Program-made: the position numbers and the translations under genes | The notes under the pieces: model-generated | Databases searched by the model: none | Told to the model about the DNA's origin: nothing | The model's input: only the letters and a program-made list of their open reading frames with translations | Source of the DNA: Cristatella mucedo | Taxonomy: Eukaryota > Bryozoa > Phylactolaemata > Cristatellidae | Direction of reading: 5' to 3' | DNA length: 64,000 nucleotides | NCBI GenBank assembly: GCA_009760855.2 | Contig: WPIO01000131.1 | Location: 124,001-188,000, forward strand | Shown: positions 11,415 through 23,215 of the stretch, one piece after another | Position numbering within the stretch: the stretch's first letter is position 1 | Layout: every line of letters starts with the position of its first letter

Positions 11415-11471
11415 GAGGTCGCCGTCCTATAGCGGCAAATTCAAGCAAAGTTTGAGCAGTCAGATTGGCCG

Positions 11472-11690
11472 TGTAGTAGTACTGCCGTAGTACTGCCGTA
11501 GTACTGCCGCTAGTACTGCCGCTAGTAGTACTGCCGTAGTACTGCCGTTAGTACTGCCGCGTAGTAGTACTGCCGCTAGTACTGCCGCTAGTACTGCCGC
11601 TAGTAGTACTGCCGTAGTACTGCCGCTAGTACTGCCGCGTAGTAGTACTGCCGTAGTACTGCCGCTAGTAGTACTGCCGCTGCCGGCGCG
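11472..11690. repeat. gtactgccg-type short tandem repeat
   Basis: Interleaved units tagtactgccg, ctagtactgccg and cgtagtagtactgccg over about 220 bp. Confidence 0.9.
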
Positions 11691-12186
11691 CGTTAAAGCG
11701 GGTGGCGGGAAGCGACCGCCAGCGGCGGCGCGCAGCGAGTCTTGTGGCGCGAGCTCGCGCTTCACGAGGAGAAACGGGCCGACGCCCACGGAAGTGGCGG
11801 AAGTACGGCTACGGATTGCTAAGCTGCGGCAGAGGGGCAGCTAGAGGGACGCTCGAGGCGGCTGTCCCAGCTACTGTCGCGTGTCGCGGTCGCGGCCTCG
11901 ACGCGGCCGAGCCGTCTCGCTGCGACCTGCTCGACAGCAGCTGGCAGCGCCCGCTCAGACTTAGACGTCGCGCGAGTCGACGCGTCGCAGATGTGCGGCG
12001 ACGGCGGCCATCTTCTTCCACCCACGACAGCAAAGTTTCGTAAGTCGGATGACGAAAAGTCATTCGGCGCATCCCCACGGGAGAGCCGACATGCCAGAAG
12101 GATTGAGAAACAGACGAGGGAGTGGCGTGAGCATGTGAAAGAGATCGAGGTGAAGAGGGAGCATGTGAGAGTGAGCATGAGCAATA
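11691..12186. other. GC-rich DNA, no gene recognised
   Basis: No conserved motif or splice-bounded exon was recognised. Confidence 0.35.
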
Positions 12187-12550
12187 AAGAGAGCGAGAGC
12201 GAGAGAGAGAGAGAGAGAGATCGAGAGAGAGAGAGAGATCGAGAGAGAGAGAGAGAGACAGAGAGCGAGAGACAGCGAGAGACGGAGAAAGGAAGTGGGC
12301 GGGGAAGAGTGAGGAGAGTGAGCGAGGGAGAGAGAGGGTGGGGAGGGAGAGATCGAGAGAGAGGAAGTGGGCGGGAAAGGGTGAGGAAGGGGAGAGTAGT
12401 ATGGAGAGAGCGCGGAGATTGGTAGATACTCGGATACAGAAAGAGCACGAGACAGAGAGCGTCGAGAAAGAGAATTGGAGAAAAAAGAGGGAGAGAGAGG
12501 GAGAAAGGGGGAGACATTTGAGAGAGATAGAGAGAGATAGAAAGAGAAAG

Positions 12551-12621
<71 letters not shown>

Positions 12622-12640
12622 AAGCATGGAGGAATGGATC
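12187..12640. repeat. (GA)n-rich block
   Basis: GA-rich throughout, with the purest (GA)n at about 12555-12620. Long Arg/Glu frames (+) and Ser/Leu frames (-) are translated repeat. Confidence 0.92.
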
Positions 12641-15004
12641 TCGAGTGAAGGAGAGATACGCAGAGGGTAGCGAGCAAGCGAACGAGCCATTGAGTGAAAG
12701 GAGAGGGAGAGGAAAGCGCGCGAGCAGCACAAGGCACCATGCTATCTGTACACGCGTATGGTATACCCTCACCGTATGCGAATATGCAGCAGGTAAAACA
12801 ATACAGTACACAGGGTACACACGCATACACATAGATATGTGTGCAGCTATATTTGCGTGTGCAGGTAGCAAGTGCGCGCTCAGGCAGAGCACAATTCAGA
12901 AGGCGAGAGAGGGAGAAAATAAATCGACGGACAGAGGGAGGCGATTGCGTCAGCCACGGCAGTGTCTCTATTGCGTCAGCCAGGTTTTTTCTACCGAAGG
13001 GCAGGTTTCGTCTCTCTCCAAAACTGGCAAAAAAAAGCACAACTGGCACTGGACGCGGCATTTTCGCAGACGCAAACCATTGCGCGCGCACAGTTTAGTT
13101 CGCGAAGTACGCCCGCAGTGGGGAGCGCCCAATACGGCGCGCGGGGGGGGGGGTGGGCTGGTCGCAGGATTTACGGGGACGCATTGGCGAAATCGCAGCA
13201 CGACATGCTGCGGCAAAAAAATTTAAGCGCAAGGCCACTGGAAGAAGGAAATCTGCGGCGGGCGCTGTACCAACTCCGTCGCCGCCGCAACAAGGAAATC
13301 TCGGGTTCACTCGCGCCGCTCCGCAGCAATGAGAGCGCCGGCGCGGAGCCCGGCTGCGCATGCGTGCATGCCGACTGATCTCGTCCGAGGTAGTCTCCCC
13401 TTCGACGTCTCGGCTTTCTACTGACATCCGTCGTTGCATTTTTAGTGGCTGCTAGCGGAAGCAAGAAAAATGTACGCCCCGGCTATTCCCCCCCCCGACT
13501 TCCGAGAAGCCGCAGCGACGTCTTCCGCGAACTTCCGCCACTTAGTACGACGGCGCTATAGAGTTTCGGAATCCTCGCCAACTGGGCAGCGGGAGGGTGG
13601 AGATGGGTCGGAGCCGGGCGCTCGTCGTGAACGCGGGGCCTGCCGCCCATGCGCTCGCGCGCGCGCGAGCCACCGACTGCGAGAGCTTGGCTCGCTGTGG
13701 GCTCGAGCTCGCGAGGCCGCGGCGGGGCGTTTCAGTCGCTCTTTCTCATTCGGCGGTCGGCGCCGCCACGATATCCGGTTTCTCTCCAGCCGCCTTTCCG
13801 GTCCGCAGGCGCGTTTCGACTGAGCAGCAGAACGGGGCGACTTCAAGGCTTCGATACGATTTCGCTGCGCGCGCGTCGGTCGCAGCGCGAGCGTCCGGGC
13901 CGGGCCGGGGTGCGAAGCGCTGTGGCGATCGTGCGCGCTCCGCCGCCGCCGCGGTCGCACGCCAGCAGCCGCCGACCCGCTAACGAGGCGTTTTATGAAT
14001 GGCGCACGGCCCGCGGCGGGGTTCGGGGCCCCCGGGGGGGGGGAGGGAGGCCAGGAAGCTGAGACCGATCCGTTCGCATTAGGCCGCAAACCGGAGCGCG
14101 GCCGCCGGTCGCAGCGCCACTCCAGCCACCTAGCCTTGCGCCGCCGCCGCATCTTTGGGTGCCGCCGCCGCCGCGAGTGGCGAGGCCTCTCGCCCCCTTC
14201 CTGCGAGAGCATCGGGGGGGGGGAGGCGGGGGCAAGCGGGCGGCGGCGTGCGGGCGCGTGGATTCGACGGCGTGCCCATGAGCCCAAGGCGAGTCGGCGG
14301 CGGCGGCGGCGGCTAGAGGTCTCGCTGCTCGAGTCGAAACGTTTGTATAGCAGCGGTTCCAGGTGTCTCCACTCCTCTCCGTTATTAGCCCGCGCGCAGC
14401 GGCTAATTACCGGCCGGCTATCTGTTTGCAATCACGTTCGGCGCGCGCGGTTTAGGGGGCCCGAAGCGGTGCCACGCGTTACCGCCGCCGTCCCCCCCCC
14501 AACGCCGCCCGGTCCCACTTCGCCCGTCGAGGCGCTGTGTCGCTCCGTCCGGCCATCCCGCGAGCCGCTCGCGCGGCGACCGGCGCTCGCGGTGACCGTT
14601 TCCTGCCGCGGCCAGATCGCGGGCGGACGTCGGCTGCACGGAGACCGACGGTCGGAGGCGACCGCGCCGTCCGGCCCCGACCGCCGCGCGCCCGCGGCGG
14701 CGCCAAGCGGGCACTCGCGGGCGCCGCCGACTCGAACGGTACCGCGCGCGCCCCCCCCCCTCGCTCGCAGGCCTCCGCCCCGAACGAGCGCTGCAGCGGC
14801 GGTAGTCCCGTCGCGAGAGCGCGCGCCGCAGCCCCCTCCCCGCCGGCGAGGTGGCGGAGGCGCTTGCCTGGGGGGGGGAGGGGAGGGGGCGGGAGTCGAG
14901 CCGACGCACGCGGGGCCGCTAAAGGGCCGCCGCAGCGAAACGCCGCCGCCGGGCGGCGCGGACGCAGCGGCCGGCGCTCCCGACGATCGCCGATCCCGAC
15001 GACT
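12641..15004. other. CpG-rich DNA, no gene recognised
   Basis: From about 13100 it is very GC-rich, with G and C homopolymers (13143-13152, 14033-14044, 14752-14760). Long frames here, such as 13995-15467 on the + strand, are Arg/Pro/Ala-rich without any domain and overlap equally long frames on the other strand. The composition would suit a CpG island, but no transcription start is shown. Confidence 0.4.
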
Positions 15005-15077
15005 GACGATTGACGCGGCGACGCATGCGCGGCCGCGTCAATCGTCAATCGTCGGCCGTGCGGCCGCGCATGCGTCG
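15005..15077. repeat. Two interlocked inverted repeats (14 and 16 bp)
   Basis: gacgattgacgcgg (15005-15018) pairs with 15033-15046. cgacgcatgcgcggcc (15019-15034) pairs with 15062-15077. The two pairings overlap by two bases and interlock. Confidence 0.88.
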
Positions 15078-17020
15078 GCGTCTGCTGATGGGCGAGAAAA
15101 GCTGCGAGTCGTCGTTCGTCGTAACAAAGTTAAATATCGTAACGAGAACCTGTTGAGTGAGGCTCGCCTTACTCGACAGCATCGGACGGCATTACTCGAC
15201 AGCCTCGGGTGCCTCCTCCTCGAGAGAGAGAGAGAGAGCTGCGGCGTCTGCTGCCGCAGCTCGGCCGCGACCGCGGGGACCGGGCGCGTTGGTGTGCTGA
15301 CTGCGTTGATTAGGCGGTGCGTGACAGAAAACCGGCCGCCTCCATCGCCGCGACGGCGGCGGCGAAGAAGGCGGCCCCAGCGCGGCCCTGTGCGGTTCAG
15401 CCGGCAGCCAAGACGGCCAACCGGAGCCGCCGCTGGCCAGCCTTTTGACCCACGGGCAGGTCATTAGCATTATTCACCGGCGGTCTCCCTCCCATGGTGC
15501 ACCGGGCGCCTGAGTACCTGTAGCCTATCAGATTATAAACATTCCCTAGCTGTCGGCGAACGGCGCGGTCTTCGTGCGACGAGCTGCCCACCGCGCACGC
15601 GCTGCAGCGTGGACGCGCGCCGTCACGCCTTACGGACGTCGCTCCGGCGCCGGACGGTGACGAACGCTAGCGCCAAAGTTCATCGACGACGCCGTGCTGC
15701 CTGCTGCTGCGGCGGCGGACTACTCTTAGAGCGCTGCTGCTGCTGGCGGCTCGCCGCCGCCCCAAGCATGGAGCCGCCCGGCTGTTCGCCGGCGTTCCGT
15801 TGCTGAAGCGGCGGCCTCCGAGCTCCGAGAGAGGCATCCGAGAGCTCGATCGGCGCGCCGCTGTCGGCCCGGCCTTAACGCCTGCGCCCAGCATGGATTT
15901 CATCATTTTGAAGGCAAGTCCGATAGACCGCGCTGGAGGCCGGAGGCGCGCCCGGTGACTCTTCGGCCGTGCATCCTTTCTCTCTCTCTCTCTCTCTCTC
16001 GCGTCTCGTTTCGGAGAGCTTCTTTTTCTTGGTTCCTATCGCCAGCCTCGCGCGGTGACTCCGCTGCCGTACTCTCCGCCGCCGTCCTGCTCGGGCGCGT
16101 GCCGCCCCGTCCACCGCGCGGGGGGGGGGCTGAAGGGCGAGGCGAAGAGGGGGCCGGCTCGAGAACGTATCCGTCGACGCTGCGTCGTACGCTTCTGCTG
16201 CGACGTAAAAGAAGCGGCGAGCGGTGCGGTCTGGGTGGGCGGGGTAGGGAGGCGGCCAAGACGAGCTCTCACGAGCGTTCGCTGTACTGCAGTGCGCGGG
16301 GGGGGGGGGGCGCGGGGGGGGGGGGGGGGCGCGGAGCGGCGAAGACGAGCTCTCGCGAGCGTCCGCTGCACCGCGGGCGGGGTGGGGGGGGGGCGGCGGC
16401 TCTCGCGCTTCTCCGTTGCGCATCGCTCCGTCCGAGATGATCGCTCGCTAATGGTATGTCTGCTTTACCTGGCCTTTCCTTATTGGAACCAGTCGGCAAT
16501 AAGCGCGATGCAGATGGCGGCTCTTCGCATGCGCCTGGTGGCGCAGATCGCGAGCCCGCGCGCCCGAGCGCTCGCCCCGCGCGGCGGCGGCGGCGCGCGT
16601 TTTATGGCCCCGTCCGTCCGTCCGTGCGCGCGCGCCGCGAGCCAGCGCGCGCCGCCAGCCTGCGACACGCGAGATCGGAGGCGGCGGCGAGAGCACGCGA
16701 GACCGCGCTCCGGCGGCGCGCCCGCCCGTCCGTCGGCTCGCGCGTTTGCCGCGCGCGCCGCTCGCCCTGCGCTCAGCTCTGCGGCCTCCTGCGGCTCCTT
16801 CCTCCCATTCGACGTCGTCTCGAAGCGTCTCGCAATCATTCACGTCTCTCGACGGTCGTTTCAACATTTTCGAGCGTCCCCCTCGGACGATCGTCGTCTT
16901 TCGTCGTCCGTCCTCTGATGTCCGAGGCCCGTTTTTCTCGAGGTCCGCGCGAGCCCCGCCCCACAGCCAGCCGGCCGGCCGATGCCTCCGCGCCGATCGC
17001 CGCCCTCCCGTTGGCGTCAG
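15078..17020. other. CpG-rich DNA with G-runs, no gene recognised
   Basis: Contains a (GA)n run at 15220-15238, a (CT)n run at 15978-16000 and G-runs of 13 and 16 bases at 16298-16329. A direct repeat of about 36 bp (agacgagctctc...) occurs at 16258 and 16341. No exon was recognised. Confidence 0.4.
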
Positions 17021-17055
17021 CGCCTTTCGGAGCGCCGTGCACGCTCCGAAAGGCG
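17021..17055. repeat. 14-bp perfect hairpin
   Basis: cgcctttcggagcg and its exact complement around a 7-nt spacer. Confidence 0.88.
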
Positions 17056-17426
17056 GCTAGCGGCAGGGCGCGCTCGCGGGCTGCTCTCTCGTCGGTCGGA
17101 GGTGCTCGTTCGCCTGACTGTCGCCGCGCTTCCGCCGCCGATAGCCACCTCGCCGTTGCTCGCTGCGGGCCATTCGTTCGTCTGAGGTGGCGGTTGCCGC
17201 TGCTGCCGCCCTTCTTGGGCCAGTTTATTCTGCCGGAGCCGGTCCGGCGAGCGCGCCGCCGCGAGTCTTTGTCGTCTCGCGGCTCGCTCGTCGCCATGTC
17301 GCCCCACTCCGTCCCCTAACCTACCCCCCCCCCCCCGCCGCCGCCGCCGTTCTCCCCGCGCCGACGCCACCCCAGCCTTCGCGGGTCGGCTGCAGTGTAA
17401 GGCTACCCGCGGCGGCGGCAGCTGCG

Positions 17427-17473
17427 GCTGTCTCGTGCATCGCGGCCTGCCGGGCCGCGGTGCACGAGACAGC
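17427..17473. repeat. 21-bp hairpin with one G-T wobble
   Basis: Arms 17427-17447 and 17453-17473 are complementary except for one position that would be a G-U pair in RNA. Loop of 5 nt. Confidence 0.88.
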
Positions 17474-17721
17474 CCAGACAATGGGGACGCTGTATGCTAA
17501 GTGACCGCCGCCGCTGCCGCTCTGCAGACGGTTCCCCGTCGCAGCTAAACAGCGAACGCCGTGGTTACTAGCTGCTCAGCCTCTGCTCAGCAGGCCGCCG
17601 CCGCCTTCCCCCAAGTCACCACCGCTTTCACCAGCCAGCAGCTTCGGCTAGATGTCATCGGCCCAGCACAGTACTTGCAGAGCGGCCGTGCGTCCTTGAC
17701 ATACCAGTTCTTGAGGAAACT

Positions 17722-17722
<1 letters not shown>

Positions 17723-17788
<66 letters not shown>

Positions 17789-17790
17789 AG
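17723..17790. repeat. (GA)n microsatellite
   Basis: Pure GA, then gaggga units. Confidence 0.93.
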
Positions 17791-17914
17791 ACACGGACAG
17801 ACAAACAGAGAGGCCGTCCACTTCACGATTCCACCGGTACCTGGGCTACTTGGCAATTGCCGGCTGTCAGTTTTGGTGATTGGCCTACAGGTGTGGACAC
17901 TGCGATTTGAAAAA

Positions 17915-18125
<211 letters not shown>

Positions 18126-18337
18126 CTTGACCCTGAGGCTGACACCTAGGGCCTGGTCGATCTCATTACAGCTGATGGGTCGGGAGAGATTCTCCTTGGT
18201 TATTAGTTGGGCTCGGTTGAGGCTAGCAGCCCTCACACACGGCATACTTCTGTTCGGCTAGCATAGAAACTGCTCTCTCCAAGGCTCAGAATCACGTCGG
18301 CGTGTGCCTTCTCTTTCCCGATATAGTGAAATCGTAC

Positions 18338-18389
18338 AGAGAGCTTCAACTTCGACCGGTTTCTCCAACGGCCGAAGTTGATGCTCTCT
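18338..18389. repeat. 17-bp hairpin with one mismatch
   Basis: Arms 18338-18354 and 18373-18389 are complementary at 16 of 17 positions, with an 18-nt loop. Confidence 0.8.
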
Positions 18390-18486
18390 CAGCAGCCGAT
18401 TTTGCACCGGACCCGGACCTCCGCCGTCCTAGCTAAGCAGATGCTCGCTAGCTCGGCTCTCTGTCTGTCTGTCTGTCTCTCTCTCT

Positions 18487-18517
<31 letters not shown>

Positions 18518-19207
18518 GCTCACGCAGGAAGCCGACGAGTCGATGCTTGCTTGGCTGTCACGAATGACAGCTGCTGCTGCCGAGGCTTCATATTGCACCA
18601 ATACACCCGAATCTAGTTGATCAGCTGAGCGATGCACGACCGGACCGGAAGCTCGAGTTAGAGCTCCTTTGGAGCGCCCACCTTTAACCACAAAAACGTG
18701 CGTGATTACTTTGTTGCAGCAGAAATCCAGTTACTAACGGTCCTCTTGGATTGTCTCTGTTCATTTCGCAGGTAAAGGGCAGTGGAATCGAAGTTATAGA
18801 TCACTTCCGGCGTAGGTGAAGGAAATGTATTCTGGGGCAAACGTCCAGTTACTCACTGGCTGCGGTAACCGGATCGGTTCTGAGCGACCAGTTCAGTCGT
18901 ATTTAATTTTTAAATTCAATTTAAAGGAAACCCACTCTCTTGATCTCTATAGCCAGCACGACTGCACCTGGCATTGAGCACGTCCGGTTATAACAAGGTC
19001 ATGACCCAGGACACGGCCGAGCTTTGAGAGCATATGTCTTCGTCCTAGCCCCCTCGAGTGAATTATAAGGTGGGGGACGTCGCTTGCAGTTTAAATCGTC
19101 ATTCGACTGCTCAACTGCTACTTTTTTTGCTGACAAGCGTGATATCCTAAAATAAGTATTTTTTTAAGTACATTTTCCAGTAATATGCACATCTATGTAA
19201 TTCATTA

Positions 19208-19249
<42 letters not shown>

Positions 19250-19256
<7 letters not shown>

Positions 19257-19312
19257 ATTTATTGCTACAGCACCCTAAGAGAACTTAATCTCTATCAAGG
19301 GCGGCATATCTT
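19250..19312 (-). mobile_element. LINE/SINE family A tail, minus strand
   Basis: Inverted tail (cagcaccctaagagaactta, atctctatcaagggcgg) directly after a (GT)n tract. Confidence 0.6.
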
Positions 19313-19491
19313 CATCAGCTGATGGATGTGCGACCTAAGTAGCAATCCTCGGCTGAGAAGCAATCGGGCTCTGGGTAAAGGTTGCTGCAAGGTCGTTCGT
19401 CGGAACGTCACTCTCGGCATTCTGTCCTGAGCGAAACCAGACCCAGAGCCAGCCGAAGCTGACGTTTTCCTTCATAACCTGAACCTTTCGA

Positions 19492-19531
19492 CTTCGACTA
19501 GTGCAGTCAGCTTTGACTGCACTAGTCGAAG
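19492..19531. repeat. 18-bp perfect hairpin
   Basis: cttcgactagtgcagtca (19492-19509) and its exact complement (19514-19531), with a 4-nt loop. Confidence 0.9.
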
Positions 19532-20359
19532 ACACAGAACAGCAACAGGAGGTGCTGTGCCAGCACCTTCTAAGTGATATTGGATAGGTGAAGAGCCTGT
19601 AAAGAACTGATAGAGCCGAGGGCGGTTCAAGCCCCTCTCCCCCCCCCCCACTAGCCACCAGTGGATCGGTGGAATGGTCGCATGTAGGACCAGAGAAATG
19701 TGCATGGTGGATGGGCATGGACGAGCAGACGATGTGGCTTACGAGCCAAAACCGTGCAGCTCGGACCAGGTCGTCACACTGTGTCACTGCCCGTATCCGT
19801 GGATCGGCCAATGGGTGTGGCAGAGGTCTGGTCGAGCACGTGCCGGTGCACCTGCCGAGTGGACCCGCCTTCTGTTCTCCGAAAGGGGCCCCGGGGGACC
19901 CTGGATCCCCTGGAACCGATTAAAAGAAGAGCCGGGCAGTGCCGTGTTTTCATGAGCGGGCCGTCCTTGAGCGTACAGGCAAGGTCGTGGATTGAAATCC
20001 TCCTTGGCACCAAGTCCTGGGTATATTCCTGCTGGAGCAAAGTTGAAACGCCGTGGGCTGGCAGAAAATCTCTTGACCAACTCATAGAGGCACAGGACAG
20101 CTGTCTACGGCGACCGGCAGCCCAAGGTGGTGTGCCTGTGCACTTTGTCAGCCTTGCTAGCCGGTAGATGCAGTAGGCTGCCTTACTAACTACTTGCTCA
20201 CGGATGTTTGCTCGGTTACGAGCTTGGTTGTTTACCTGGTACCCCAAGTCTAGCATACCCGGTTGTTCATGGGCAGTCTACTAGAGCCTGTGGCTCAGCG
20301 ACATTAGCCGGTTGCTGCTGGCCATTGCCGGATTCGTCATGGCCTATATCGACTACTGT

Positions 20360-20393
20360 ATCTAGGCATTGTCGGATCCGGCAACGCCTAGAT
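20360..20393. repeat. Near-perfect 34-bp palindrome
   Basis: Both halves (atctaggcattgtcgga and the inverse) pair apart from one A-C mismatch and one G-T pair. Confidence 0.8.
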
Positions 20394-21304
20394 CGGCTAT
20401 CTGGTCTGGCCGGAGAGCGATGGTAGCAGTGGCTGGTCATATGCTGGCCAGGCATGGTATTTTCCGACTGCAATTCCTCAGCCGCCTTTGCGCAGGCAGA
20501 ATCGAAGGTGTTGCTTTAGCCGCCTCGCAGCCGAGGACCAGGACACCTCCACTCAGCCGACCACCACTCACACCCCAAGAAAATTAACTAGCCAATCGGT
20601 TCCCCCATCGGCTCCGACAACGACACAGTATGAGGCTCGGCTTGGCATGCCTTGGTACTCGGGGCGGCAGGCTTCTTTGAAGCTGCCCTTTTTTATGTTT
20701 CCTCGATGAGCAAACCAGGAGCTTTTACCATTGATTTATCGAACAGCTCGCCTGTGCTGTCGATCAAAGCTGTGAAAGTGGGCTGGTGCGGCCTGTGCTG
20801 TGCTGTAAGGAGAAGCAGCAGCAGCAGCAGCCACACGTGCTAATGCTGTCCCCACGAGGCCTCGTGGTCGACGACCGGCCTGTGCACGCACGGTCGCAAG
20901 CTGCTTCGACCGGCTGCTTCCAGTGGTCTCACTCTCACGTGCCTTGCAGCCGCTGCTGCTGGCGCCCCCCCCCCTGATGATGATCGGCGGCTTTGGAAGC
21001 CGTCAGCCGTCAGACTCAGCGTGTCATGCCGCTAGCCGTGAGAGGCTCCCCATGGAGGCGGCTCGGAGCCCGGGGAGGCCGGCTGCTTGGAACCAACGTG
21101 CCCTCAGCTGTCCTCAGCCGTGTTAGGTACCCGTGGCGCTCCCGAGCGTGGCATGGCCAAGTATGGGACGCCTGCCATAAAGCCCGTCAGCATGACAAAG
21201 AAGGGACGAAGGCCAAGAGATGCAACCATCTGGAATGCTTTTGATGGCTTGCCACTGATAGTCTGCCTATTGGCAGGGGTAATAGCGAGCTAGTTGGGTG
21301 CCAG

Positions 21305-21426
<122 letters not shown>

Positions 21427-21772
21427 CACACTCCTGTGTCTGTTTCCGTAGCTTGTGTCATACCGCCGTGCGTAGACTTGCCAAACAGTGAACGTAAGCT
21501 GCGCTGCACGCACGTGTGGCGACTCCACGCAGACAGATGGCAGGCTGTGCTGTGTGTGATTCGGTGTTGTCTGTAGCCAATGCCGTATACTGCTGTCAAG
21601 CAATACATGGATGGCAGCTGCCCTGCCACTAGCCACAACGAGTAGCCAATAGGTGGAGGGTACTGCCGGCCGTCATAGCACTTGCACCGCCGGCCAGCCC
21701 TTACTGTGTGCACCTACTCCGGAAAAAGAATGGAACAAGTTGGAGGAATTCTGGCTCGTGGAAAGTGGCAGC

Positions 21773-21852
21773 ATCCATCGATCGAATCGCTTCCATCCTG
21801 TATCCATCGATCGAATCGCTTCCATCCAGAATCCATCGATCGAATCGCTTCC
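21773..21852. repeat. 30-bp tandem repeat, nearly three copies
   Basis: Core atccatcgatcgaatcgctt occurs three times with slightly different linkers. Confidence 0.9.
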
Positions 21853-21917
21853 CGTGCTCGAGTGGCTAGCACCAGGTACACAGGGGGGGGGCACTCGAGT
21901 CTGACCAAGCATTTCGA

Positions 21918-22020
21918 TAATAATAATAATAATAAATAATAATAATAATAATACGACATTTGCATGGCGCCATCAGAGAACGGACTCTCTTTCTGGGCAC
22001 TTGACATGTGCTGCTAAGAA
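21918..22020 (-). mobile_element. LINE/SINE family A tail, minus strand
   Basis: (AAT)n at the left edge, then the inverted tail (ggcgccatcagagaacgg, tctttctgggcacttgaca). Confidence 0.7.
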
Positions 22021-22774
22021 TTGAAGGTGTGGCGTAGGCCCATGGCAAACGTTTCACTCAGCTCCGAACGGGTTTTATTTTACAAAAAAGCGCCCCTACG
22101 ATCGAGCGCATGTCTGCCTGCCTACGTGCGCACGAAGCGAGCGCTGCTCCACACCGGTTTTATTTAAGAAAGAAATGCATTGCGCAGACGCGCGTGCATG
22201 CGCTTCGCCCAAGGCCCGTGACACATCGTGTGCCGCCGAATGTTTAGCGAGAGCGAGCGACTGTTGAAGCCAACCAGTTGGCAACAGTCGAGTGCAAGCG
22301 GATGTGCTGAGAGCTTTTCGTCTAGAAAACCTGCCGACCCGGACCTGACCTTTAATAAAGGCTGCTGAAGCTGCTGCAAGCCTCTTGTAAGCGGAAGCTG
22401 ATCGTAACTCAGCACTCAGCCCCACCCCCTCCCCCTCCCGCAGCTGCGGGACGGGACTGGGGGGGAGGGAGGGAGGGAGGTGGAGGCCGGAAGTCACAGG
22501 GAGCTGCTCCCAGTGGGGCATGGCACCCACTGCTCTTCACTGGCTGTTTGGCTGGCTTGCTTCAACCACTCCTCAAAAGCTTGAACCACAGCTGCTAGAA
22601 GATTTAGCTGCCATCGGAGCTTGTCTTCACGTAAAAAGTCAGCTAGTCATTGAACGCCTTCCCCATAAGCCCTGATGGTCTGGCTATTAGTTCACGGCCA
22701 GTCTATATGCAAACGGCGTCACACGTCAGCTGGGTCGTGCCATGCTAGCGCCGGTCGCGACAGGCCTCCGGTTT
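22021..22774. other. No gene recognised
   Basis: Contains a (GGGA)n stretch near 22463-22480 and a possible tRNA-like head near 22680-22790 (ggtttgagtcagg). No coding signal. Confidence 0.35.
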
Positions 22775-23215
22775 GAGTCAGGCCAGTTGCCGTCGCGTCA
22801 TTCCAGGCCAGCGGCAGTCGAGCCAGACTTGTAGCTGTTGCTCGAGCCAGGCCTGCAGCTGTCACACCAGGCCTGCAGTGGTAGTGCCACACTTAATGCT
22901 GTCGCGCTGTACCTGCTGCGGTAGCGCCAGGCCTGCAGCTGTTACACAAAGCCTAATGCTGTCTCGCCATGCCTAATGCTGTCACACGATACCTGCTGCG
23001 GTAGCGCCAGGCCTGCAGCTGTCGCACAAAGCCTGCTTGCGGTAGTGCCAGGCCTACAGCTGTTACGCAATGCTTAATGCTGTCGCGCCATGCCTAATGC
23101 TGTCACACCATGCCTGCTGCGGTAGCGCCAGGCCTGCAGCTGTCACACCAAGCCTGCTGCCATAGCGCTAGGCCTGCAGCTGTTGCACAATGCATAATGT
23201 GGTCGCGCCAGACCG
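22775..23215. repeat. 20-bp degenerate minisatellite, about 21 copies
   Basis: Units resemble ggcctgcagctgtcacacca, tgcctaatgctgtcgcgcca and tacctgctgcggtagcgcca. Distinct unit types recur in order, giving a higher-order pattern of several units. Confidence 0.88.

Larger units (their letters stand above)
18390..21300. other. No gene recognised
   Basis: Moderate-GC sequence with a (CT)n run at 18474-18520, a (GT)n run at 19210-19253, a LINE/SINE tail, hairpins at 19492-19531 and 20360-20393, and no supportable exon. Possible tRNA-like box B sequences (for example ggtcgtggattgaaatcc near 19982) hint at further old SINEs. Confidence 0.4.

Noticed and set aside
13995-15467. 490-codon + strand open frame in CpG-rich DNA
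   Set aside because: Arg/Pro/Ala composition, no domain, and equally long frames on the opposite strand. GC-rich DNA lacks stop codons by composition.
22775-23215. CRISPR-like array
   Set aside because: Units are contiguous and degenerate with no constant repeat and unique spacer pattern, and the DNA is eukaryotic.
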